Source: Bettongia penicillata ogilbyi
Lineage: Eukaryota; Chordata; Mammalia; Diprotodontia; Potoroidae
Assembly: GCA_023548195.1 (NCBI GenBank)
Contig: JAJHZJ010000121.1
Coordinates: forward strand, 1,116,220-1,180,219
Reading direction: 5' to 3'
Length of the DNA: 64,000 bases
A program made the translations under genes and the position numbers. Below are positions 39,501-51,500 of the stretch, in pieces. The first letter of the stretch is position 1. Each line of letters opens with the position of its first letter. The notes beneath the pieces are model-generated. The model was not told the origin of the DNA. It did no database searches and saw nothing but the letters and a program-made list of their open reading frames with translations.

Positions 39501-42500
39501 GTTATCTGGGGAAAGTACTGCCCTCAGAGAAAAGCAAATGATGTATTCCTTTTCATGCAGTACTAAATATATTTTTGTATTTTTTACACAAGTAACTAAA
39601 TGCACCATTTTATCAGATAATGCTAGCTTTTTTAAAGAAACATGGTATTTCCTTCCTAAGGCTTATATTTTATTCCTTCTTAACACCTACACATAGTTTT
39701 AACAGTCAGTGCTTTGTTATTTGAAATATTTATTGCTTGATGTACACAATGGGTAAATAAGAGATTAAGGAAAGTGTTTTTAGAATATAAAAAAGATAAC
39801 TACATTTAATCTAGTTGGGGAAATGAGATTTAGCTGTAGCATATGATTTAGGTATTTTGGTTTATTTTAGAAATAGTGAAATTAACTTACTTGGGGCAAA
39901 GTATTCATTTCAGTTAGAAGAGTCTTTTGATACTCATTTAAAAATTTGGAATAGAAATAGGACAGATTTTTAGAGCAGAAGTGGTGTTAAGTATTTGAAC
40001 TGGTTGTTGAGGAAATTTGAGAATTTTTCTAAGAAGTCTTGAAAGACAAAACTAAGGTGTTCTTTGGTTTTGGGGTTTTTTTTTTTCAAATATTGCAAAT
40101 ACAGGTATGGTTTTTGTGGGAGTTGAATAGGGAGAGAGAACTTTTCAAATGCTTGCCAGTTATAGAATTCTACAATTAATTCTACAATTAATATGAAACC
40201 AAATAGTGTCAGTGCCTTGTTTGCAGTATCATTAATTTATTTTTAAGATATAAAATCTTATATCCATACTGTTTCTATAGTGAACAAAAACACTTAAGGA
40301 GACCATTTTATACCACAACTCTTTCTTAAGATTAGTTTTTAGAGTTTAAAGTTTAACAAGGTTTTACAAACGAGTATTTGAAGCATCACGTAAAACCACT
40401 GTACTTGTTTTGCTCACTAATGTTCTAGCCATATTGACCATTTCTTTACTTGAAATACCTGTAACAGCTATCGTAAATTTCATGTTAAAAATGTTAGACA
40501 AAAACTTCTGTTCTCTGACATTTTTGAATAAATTTATTGATGCATCATTTCTGTGTTTAGCAATGCAGTTGCTGGTGAGAGTGCATTAGACAGAATGGCT
40601 TGTGGACTTGGTGGAAAACTTGTTTTACCAATGATCAAGGAACACATCATGCAGATGCTTCAGAACCGTAAGCCATTTTTTATGACATTGTTTATGTTAG
40701 ATTTAATTTTTATCCTTTTCTGTTAATCTTGTATGTAGACATCATAGACATTTTGACCTGCCATTACCACTAAAGTGTCCTTTTCACTGAGTTGATCAAA
40801 ATTGTACCCTAGGAAAATTTTATAGTTTATGGCTTTCTTCGGAGTATAATGTACAACCATAAACCCTGGGATCTACCTTTGCATTTCCCTTTTCCATAGC
40901 AAATGATTTCAATCAATAATAACTTGGTGATTTCTTTAACATCTTCATTGTTCTTATTATTTTCTCCTTTGCTAACTTATAATTTCTTAGATGTATTAAA
41001 TGTCTCCGTAAGCTGGTTTTGTTTAGGATATGTAGTCTTTTCTTTTGTTTCTTTTTATTTAATAGCATAAGAATTTGGTCTCTTTGAAACATCTTGAATA
41101 TTTGCCTAAGAGTCAACCATTCTCCATTGTTGTATGATACATTCTATGCAACCAGTTAAGTAGAGGAGCAGTCCAACAGCTAAATTTGAAAAAAGGATTT
41201 CAGCTCTGCAAATAAATTTAATAAGTTCCTGCTTGCTGAGTGCCATATTGATACCAGTTAGATTTCTGGATGTCATCATAGAGCAGCAGAGCCCTTGGTT
41301 TAATATAGATGATGAGATATACGCTAAATAATTATAATACAATTTAAAATGTGATCAAGCGACTCAATCAGATTGATTAAACAACTCTTAAGGCTTTTTT
41401 TTTTTTTTAAGCAAAGGAGTGATGTTCATTTGATAGCTTTCTTTGCCAGTAGTTGCAAAAGATGAATTTGAAGAGTAAATACTAAAGGCAAGAAAGTCAG
41501 TTGAGGAGGCTTCTGCATTGATCTAGCTGTGATGAGGGCTGGCAGTGTGAGTAGAAATGATTTTTTGAGGTAAAAACATTAGACCTTGTTGATAAGGCCT
41601 GATTGTATTTTGTTTTAGAAAAGTTAAACTTGAGGTATTCCTGGACATTCAAGTGGGAATGTCTAACTGAGGCAGTTGGAATTTTAAGTTTGGTTATGAC
41701 TGGACAAACCGTCCAAATAAATATCTAAGGGAGATGATAGAAGAATGTCAAGAAAGTGAAAGAAGTCTAGCATGAAAGACAGCCATCAAAGTGTGCATTC
41801 CAGGGGATGTGATGGAAATTTATTTTTAATATATGTAATATTTTAAGGCAATTTTTAGCATTCATTTTTACAAGATTTTGAGTTCCAAATTTTTCTCCCT
41901 CCTTCTCCCCTCTTCCAAATGTTGTAGGAATTTGATATAGATTATACATGCCCTATCATTTAAAATGTATAATGGAAATATTTTTTAAAGCTACTCATTC
42001 CTCATTGTCATTAGTAATCTACTTCTCTTTTCCTGCCCTCATAGTATATATTTGTTCCTAAAAGAACATGAAAAAGTTATAATGAACAATTAACTATCCC
42101 ACATTAGCCTTGTAATATGGTGGGTGTGAGTTTATCGATCAGACCTTCCTTAAATGATCCTCTTCCTTTGGTTAATCTCTAAATTTTTGGATTTCTTTTT
42201 GAAGTAAACTAAAACTTTTTGTCCATTCATTTATCAAGAATTGGGCACATTATTTAGTGTTCTATTATTCAGCATGTTAAATTTAAAATAAAACAGTTGG
42301 AAAGGGGAAAAAAAATCCTTTTGCTCTCTTATGGTTCCCTTTTTTTTTTTTAACCCTACCCATCTATCTTTCTGTGTGTTTGGCACCAGTTTCTTTATTT
42401 TTGTTTGTTTTGCCAAATGTGTCTCATTCACCATCATATAAATCGTATCCTAATGAAATTGCCTATAATTGCTGTTAATTTTATAGCTAGGAATATATGC

Positions 42501-45500
42501 AGAGTCAATTAAATGATAGGTATGTTGATTTCATGATCTGACGATTGCATTCTTTCATGGAAATTAAAAGGTGCAAGTTGGAAAAGGTCAAATAAATACA
42601 TCAAATGCTAATGCATTCAGTTTCCAATTTCACCAAAGTTAAAATTTGTGTCAAATAACTGAAACTAACTAGGAGCGTTTGTAAAAGTGTGGTTGGATGT
42701 GGATTAAAGTATCCACAGATACTTAATAAATACTTAATACTTTGTTAATAACCTTGTTTTAGTGACCAGTTTTACACTGACTCAGATTTAAGTTACATGA
42801 TACAAAATAATAAAGAAGGTGCAGTGTGACATTTCACAGGTGGTTGCTGTTAGTCTTACATTCCAGCCCAATTTTATATCCACAAAGTCCTGTTGCATTT
42901 ACATTTCACTTTTACATATGACCAAAAAACTGGTCGACTAATTCTAATAAGCAAAAATGGGTATGCTTTATTAAAGTTTCTCTAAATTTTAAATTCATCA
43001 TTTGTAGCATTACTGACATTTGAACTCTTAAGGAATTTGGAGGGAAATGAATTTTGTGACATTTCTAAATAGCTCTAAAAATCATCAAGCCTAATACTAT
43101 AGAAATTTCAGCTGTCACTCCTTTATCCTATAATGGTAATCCTATACCAAACTATTATTTTCTTGGAGCTTAGGTTTATTGGCCTGACTTTGCTGCTATT
43201 CTTTTATTCCGCTTCTTTATCCTCTTCTATAAAAACCACACTACCTGTCTATTTTCAATCTTGTTAGGATTTTGTATGATGATGAATGAGATGTCAGTAA
43301 AGAGTTTTATTTAGAGAGTGAATTCTTATAAATGTTTTGTATTAATGCTGATTTATTCTGTAAATTTATTTATTTATTCCTTCTGTCTGGTCTTAAATTG
43401 AGATTCTGGTATGCAGTTGTGAAACATTTATTACTATGGTTAATAAAATGAAATTTCTTGAGTAGATTTCATATCTACTTTTAAGTAAGAACATTTATGA
43501 AAATTTGAGAGTTATCCTTTTATTTTTGGTTTTTTAGTACTTATATCTCATCTTTTCACTTTATTTTTATAAACGTTTTTATTTGTCTGATATTCATTTG
43601 TTTATTTATAATGTTTTTTCTGCAGCTGATTGGAAATACCGGCATGCTGGATTAATGGCTTTATCTGCCATTGGAGAGGGATGTCACCAGCAAATGGAGG
43701 GGATTCTAAATGAAATAGTTAATTTTGTTTTGCTTTTTCTTCAAGATCCTGTAAGTGGCATTAGTGATTTGGTTCAGTTTTTTGGTTTTTTGGTTTTTGT
43801 TTGTTTTTTTTTGTTAAATTCACTGCAGTTTTTATCACAATGCATTAATATGTTTGCATGTGTAAAAATATGATTTCAGCATCCAAGAGTGAGGTATGCT
43901 GCCTGTAATGCAGTTGGACAAATGGCAACAGACTTTGCACCTGGTTTCCAAAAGAAATTCCATGAGAAGGCAAGTAAGCCGTCAAACACAAAGGAAAAAG
44001 GAAGTTATGAAATGACTGTTTCCTAAGAGTCTTTATTCTGTACAGGTGATTGCAGCTCTTTTACAAACCATGGAAGACCAAGGTAATCAGCGTGTTCAAG
44101 CACATGCCGCCGCGGCTCTTATTAATTTTACCGAAGATTGTCCCAAATCGCTGCTTATTCCATATTTAGACAATTTGGTGAAGCATCTTCATTCCATAAT
44201 GGTGATTAAACTTCAGGAGGTAGGTCAAATTAGAATTTGTCGGGGTTGGGGGGTTAACACCACCTTCATTTTGACTGTATTTTCTATTTGAGAAAATACA
44301 TGTATAAAATTAGTACAGCATCCCTCTGGTATGATTTCCAGGCTGAAGTAACAATGTGGTACGTGTTGTGTTGCCATCAACTAGGTAATCTTATGGTGTT
44401 TTATAGTGCAGAGCTGAAAAAATGATTGAGAATGGAAAAAGAAAGGGTTCAAGCCTGTGATATTAATTACTGGTCCATTTTTTTTCTGGTAGACTAAACA
44501 AAGATCTTCACGTTTTCCTTTCTTCATTGAGGTCCCAGGACCTCAGTTTCCTCATGTGTAAAATGACAAGTTAAACACGATGGCCTCTGATGACCCTCTA
44601 GTTGTATGTGTCTGATCTTATGAGCTGCTGCCAACAGCTTTACCGCTACTGTTGTGAGAACCCTGCCCCCACCTCCAATCTGGTAGTTACCCAAAAAGAA
44701 TTACAAGATGAGACATTCTTGAATGCAATGGTCAAAAAACAAGGTGTGTCATAATATTGTAATCCCTGCTTCCTAAAACTTAGGACAATTCCACAGTGGA
44801 TATAGTCCAGTCACCTCTTCATGGTATGTTTCACTTAATCTCACCATATTCTTTAATTCTAAACTCTTAATTGCCAACTGGTCCTGCAGCAGACATACCC
44901 AAGAACCAGGGGAGATTATGCAACTTTTTCTCCTTATTGTACTTTCTCTCCCTCTTCCCCTTCCTTCTTCTCTAGGTGAGACTTAATATATAGATCCTGA
45001 ATACTACATATTGTTAAAATTTCAATTTTTGAAAAATTATACAATAAACATATTACCTCCACTCCTTCCCAAATAATTGGACATGATTATTCTGCTATGT
45101 ATTTATTAAGAATTACTGAACAGTAGCTAGGACCAAATTCACATGAAGTACTATAGTGAGCTGAATTTGCATAGTGTTGTTTCTTAGTGGCTCATATTTA
45201 TATTGTACCTTACATTTTACAGTACGTACTGTGCTCAAAGTAATTCTTGGAAGTAACGCCAAAATTATTTTATTTTTATAGATGGGAAAACTGAGTCTTC
45301 AAGGGTTAAGAAACAATAAATAATATACCACTAGTATTTATTGGAACTAGAATTCACTGCCTCATAGAAATTAGTGGAAGTGACTTTAAAAGATCTTAAA
45401 ATTCTCAAAGAATCTTGAATATAGGTATAGGTTGGACTAGATAAATTTGAAGGTCTCAGTCTTGGATCCCATAATCTGGTCTTGGCCCCTCATTTTACAG

Positions 45501-48500
45501 TTGAGGAAATTATGATCAAGATGAAAGTGACTTGCTTATAGCATACACAGCTGGGGTTTTGAACTCAGGTCTTCTGATTCCAGATCTATTGCTTTCCCCA
45601 AAATACTACATTTCTTGCCTCTTAATATTTTTCCAGGCTTATTTCTGCATCTGAGCAAAAACATATGAACAGAACAATATAATGTGAGAGGTTTGTGTTT
45701 TGATTTGGCTAATCATAATGAGGCAAAGGAGTAGTTTAAGTTAATGGTAAAAACAAGGTGGAAGTAATTGATCCTGTGGTCCATTCTGGGTAAAAAAGGT
45801 GATACAGTTAATTGGAGAGCTTGTTTAGAGCAAGGTGTAAGTTATGTTGAGTGATAGTTTCTGTTTGATTAAGGAGATGGCACCACATATGAGGTATTGG
45901 GAGTAGAATGATGCTAGGTCTGTAGTCTGTTTGTGTGATTAAGGTTAAAATTGTTTGCGTTCTCAAAATGAATAAAGCAAAGGTTTCGGTCAGTATGTTG
46001 AAGTCAGTGGGCATTATGAGGTGTAAGGTGATAAGAGTATCTTTTTTTAATGAGTTTTTTTTATTTTTAGTTTTCAACATTCACTTAGATTAGTTTTAAT
46101 TTTTCCCCCTCCCAAAATGGCATGCAATCTGATAGAGGCTTTACATATACATTCCTATTAAACATTTTCACATTTGTCATGTTGTATAGAAGAATGGGAG
46201 GAACCATGAGAAAGAAAAAAAAAACAAAACAGTGTACTTTAAGTACTCTGCATTCAGTGTCCATATTTCTTTCTCTGAATTTGGGTGGCATTTTCCATCA
46301 TGATTCCTTTGAAATTATTTTAGGTCTTTGCTTTACTGTGAAGAGCTAAGTCTATCAAAGTCAGTCATTGTACACTGTGGCTGTTGCTGTATACTGTGTT
46401 CTCCTGCTTCTGTTCACTTAATTCAGCATCAGTTCATATAAGTCTTTCCCAGTTTTTCTGAAGTTCACCTATTCATTTCTTACGGCACAGTAATATTCCA
46501 TTACATTTCATATACCACAACTTGTTCAGCTATTCCCCAAGTGATGGACGTCCCTTCGATTTTCAGTTCTTGGCCACCACAGAGAGAGTTACTATAAATA
46601 TTTTTGTAGATAAGACTATCTTGAGAGAACACTGTCTAACTGTTATTCAGGGCAGTGAGGTGGATAGAATGGTGGTAGGGAGGACTCAGGTGACACTAAA
46701 GTACAAAACAAGCCTGACCTTCCCATCATCCTAAGCCATGGAGGTGACATGTGGTCTCAGAATATTCGAGGGACAGATGAGGAAAGCTGGCCTTGTAATA
46801 TAACGGGGTGAAAAAGAAAGAGATTTCTACTTGAAAAGTAATCCTGTCTAGTCAACTTGGTTACAGTTCTTTGTCCTTGGCTAGACTGAAAGGATCTTGA
46901 GGGGAGAAAGAAGTGTTTGTTTTAACTGCACAGTGGACTCTTAGTTAGGAAGTCAATGCTAAATTTAATTAAGCCAGAGAGAAGGTTTGTGGTTTAGAAA
47001 ATTAGGATCAGGGTGGAAAAATTCTGAGGAGGAGATGCCTGGTAGGAAGTGTTAACAGTGTTGTATCACAAGTAAAATAATCAGGGCTTGGTAGGCAAAA
47101 GTACGAGACAGTCTATAGAGAGGTGGCAGAATGATTGTGAGTGTGGGTACAAATACACCCCCAGATTAATGCCTGGCCAGTTATTCCAAGAAAATGTCTT
47201 GCTGACATTGTGGTTGGGGGGGAAAGGAGGAAGGTTCTGAATCAATTTGATGATTGAGGCCATAATACCGGATTCAGTTAATTTTATTACTTCCCTTTTT
47301 GGTTGTTTGTCCCAGATTTTCTTTTCTCTCTGTTTTCACCACTTTTATTTGACATAGTGGTTTTCTGTCTTTGCATTACTTATTTCCTGCCTTAGATCCT
47401 CCACTTCCCAGAGAGCCATCCCTGATAATAAAGAATACAAAAGAGAAAATCAACACAGGGAAAAAACATGATGTACAGTGTTCCATACCCATAATACCCA
47501 GCTCCTTCAGAGATGTTGGGGAAGCTGCCTTCTCATGTTTATTCTTGGGGGCCAAACTTTCAGTTTTGATTGTTTTGTTGATCTTCTCTTTAAATTGTTA
47601 AAGGCATGTGTATGTTTTGTCACGATTCAGCTTCACTTTGCATCACCTCATAAAAATGTTCCTGTGCTTCTCTATAGCAATCATGCTTGTTATTTTCTTC
47701 TGTATGGTAATTTTCCATTACATTCATGGATCACAAAGTTACCTTTTTTTGTGGTTGATTTTTTGTTTTCCCTGTGTGTTTTTTTTTTTTCTTTTCCAAG
47801 CTGATTCAGAAAGGCACCAAATTGGTTTTGGAACAAGTTGTGACTTCTATTGCATCAGTTGCAGATACAGCAGAAGAAAAATTTGTCCCGTATTATGATT
47901 TGTTTATGCCATCTCTAAAGCACATAGTTGAAAATGCTGTTCAAAAAGAACTCAGACTTCTGAGAGGAAAAACTATTGAGTGCATTAGTCTTATTGGTCT
48001 TGCTGTTGGGAAGGAAAAGGTAAGAATTACAACTTATTTTGCATTTACTATTTATAATTTGGTAATTTAGAATAATTTGACAGAAATGTGTTCCTTTATT
48101 ATAATTTGATTTTGTGCCTATTAAATAAATTTTTCATTTTCATTTATCTCATCACTTACCCTTTTTACTAACGACATAATCCAGAACTATGAAATAATTC
48201 GAAGGAATGGTACATTTTTGCTGCTTCTTAGCTAAAAAGTAACAAAAGTCTTCTGAAAGTGTTGCCCATGCATAAAAACTCTTCAGAACACTTTATCAGG
48301 GTCATCACAACCAGCTGTTTTTCTAACATCACAATCTGTGTATTCTTAGAGATGTAGCACTTGATCCAGGAAGACTTAAGTACAGTTCATACATATTAAT
48401 GCTCTGCCCCTATCTCAAGGGATCCTTTCCTGCATACCTTGCTTCCCTAAGCTGCTTTTGCTAACTCTTTTGACCTAATTTACTGCAGCCATTAGAGTTT

Positions 48501-51500
48501 CAAAAGAACTTTGATGGCAGTAGGCTACAGGTAGTACTGTAATTCAACTGATAAATGGTTTTAATCAGTTTATATAGCCTAACCTAAGAACCTAATCATT
48601 TATAATTTGAGTTCCAAACATCTGACTTTAAAACAAGCTAGAGTATATTGTGTATAAGATCTATGAAGGCATTGTGCATAAAGAGTTAAGTTACAGTTAA
48701 CTCCAGGATACAAATCTAAATTTTCTTGTCATTCTGGAATTTTTTTTTTTGTCTTAAAATTACTTAAAATTGTGAGGCATCTACTGACCCAATAAGTATG
48801 TTGTGGTTGCGGTTTTTTAGAATAACCATGAAAAATTACATAAGAGCAAATGCTTTTCTGTTTCTAATTTGTTTCAGTAATATTTTACAATTTCATGTTT
48901 GAAAATATTTTATTTCTAGTTCATGCAAGATGCATCAGATGTGATGCAACTGTTGCTGAAGACACAGACAGACTTTAGTGAATTGGAAGATGATGACCCA
49001 CAGGTAAATCGTAATGGTATTAGAGGGTTGGGTTTTTTCCCAATCATGTAAATCTTTTTATTAGATTTAACTTTTTCTGATATCACTGAAAACAAATTTT
49101 TGAAGGTTTTGTTTTCTAAATGAATTACTACTAAATAAAATAAATGGCTTAAAGTTGAGATTTTTGTTAATATATTTATATATAGAAATTTTTTTTTAAA
49201 TCGATGATAGAGACTTCATTCCATTTTGATAATCTGGACTAAAAGATAATATTACAGCTTATAGTTACAGCAATGTTAACAGCAGCCATGATAATAGTAA
49301 TAATTGAAAACTATCTCTACATTTGAATATCGACAAAACAACAACTACTATTCAAGTTGTTTTTATCTCATTTATTGCTCCCTTTAACTAAGCCTCCAGA
49401 ATAATTAGTGAATCAAGAAAGGACAGTTGAGCTATCAAACTGATTTTTCTGACAGTCTTATTCTCTTTCTTACATACATCATAAAATCCTTTACACACAC
49501 ATTTATAATGTCTTGTTCCACGTAGGACTCAACCTAATGAGACATCCCTGAATGTAAGAAATTGAGGCATCCCTAAGTACAGGTTTTACTAGGGTTTTAG
49601 TGGGATAGTAAAGTCTTTGCTTTTGACCCAGGAGCTAACCAAGGTTAATAACCAAGTCAAATTAAGCTTTAGTTTTTTCTTCTGCAAGTGAGGATAAGGC
49701 CCAACCTTGCAGGATACTCCAATTTGGAATTTTTAGTACCCTAAGTGGAATTGTAGTTGAACATTTTCTGTGATTTATTCAATTTAAAATACGTCATGTG
49801 TGTATGTGCCCAGAATTTGTAAATGTGATCTATATGATAGACTGTATGTTAGCTATTACTATTATTTCATCATGTTTAGTGACACGTCCATGATTGGAGA
49901 CCATAGAAGACTCATTTTAGGATATGTGTAGATGTGTGTGTAGCATTGATTCTGTGTGTTTATGCACATGTATACATATACACACATTTTTTATATTTAT
50001 ATATTGCTTTGATTATGATCAAAATAAAGCATGTATTTTTTTAAACCACTCATTCTCCTTCCTAATATCCAGTTAGTTATTAACTCTTGCTATTTCTACC
50101 TCAATATCTCCTGTAGCAATTTTGTTCTCATTACTCTTACCTCCATCACCTTAATTAAGGCCCTCATCACCTCTCTTCTGGAATATTTCATTGGTTTCTT
50201 AATTGGTCTACCTCCCTCAGTCTTTCCATGTCATTCTATTCTTCCCAGAGCTGCCAAAGTGATATTCCTTAAGAACAGATTTCGACTGTGTCACATTCCT
50301 GTTTAATAAACTCCACAGACATCCCGTTGCCTCTGGGACCAGATGATAAACTCTAACATTTGAATTTTATAGCTCTTCACAAGCTATCTCCAACCTATTT
50401 TTCTAGCCTCATTCTATCTTGTTAGCTTTTTCTGCATTGCAGTCTAGCTATATTTGCTTCACTTTGTGTACTCCACACGGGACCCATCATCTCCCATGGC
50501 CATGTCTTTGTAGTGTTTCTCTTGTGCCTGAAATATTCTCCCTTTTCACCATGTCTTCATAGAATTGCTCACTTTCTTTAGGGTTCACATCAGCTGTGCC
50601 ACTTCACTGAGCAGTTTATCTTTATTTTGCCATATACTTGTTATATGTCATCTCCCTTGACCAAATAAAAGTTCTTTGCAAGAAGGGGGAACTGTTTCAG
50701 TTTTTTTCTTTGTGTTCCAAAGAGTGTAGTCACCTGCCTGGTACATAGTAGGCACTTAATAATGTTGGTTGATTGATCAGTTGCATAGAATATTACCTTT
50801 GTAATGGTCATTAACATTTAGTTACACACATACTTAAATCAAAATGTTGGAAGGTTTTTCGTTTTTCAACCCCTTAGATATCTTACATGATCTCAGCATG
50901 GGCTAGAATGTGCAAGATCCTGGGAAAAGAGTTTCAGCAGTACCTTCCTGTAGTTATGGGTCCTTTAATGAAGACAGCATCAATTAAACCTGAAGTGGCT
51001 CTCTTAGACAGTAAGTGGTCTGGTATATTATTTTACTTGTGGTAAATTTTCTCTTTTTGTTAATAGTTCTTTGTTCTAATCTCTTTTCTCTTCCCTTTAA
51101 TAGCACAAGACATGGAAAATATGAGTGATGATGATGGCTGGGAGTTTGTGAACCTTGGAGACCAGCAGAGTTTTGGAATTAAAACAGCAGGCCTTGAAGA
51201 AAAATCAACTGCTTGCCAGATGTTGGTAAGAGATAGGAGAACTCTCCCTGTTTACTAGTATTGTCTTAGGAAGTTACATTTCATAGATGCCATTACAGTT
51301 ATTTGGAGAAATTAGAAATTTATTCCCTTAAAAGAGTTTTGTAGGATGGTGTGTCATCTGGAACAGTGGTATTATCAACCTCACTGCCCATAGGCACATG
51401 TAGCCCAAACCATGTTGAGGTGTAATTGGGAGATTACATTTCAAAAACAAGTACAATAAAACATAGATAATGTTAATTTTTTGTTTTCTAAGCCAATATG

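Noticed and set aside
47371..47898. Overlapping open frames before exon 14
   Set aside because: They cover an L1 3'-end fragment and the polypyrimidine tract; only the part after 47800 in the IPO5 frame is coding.
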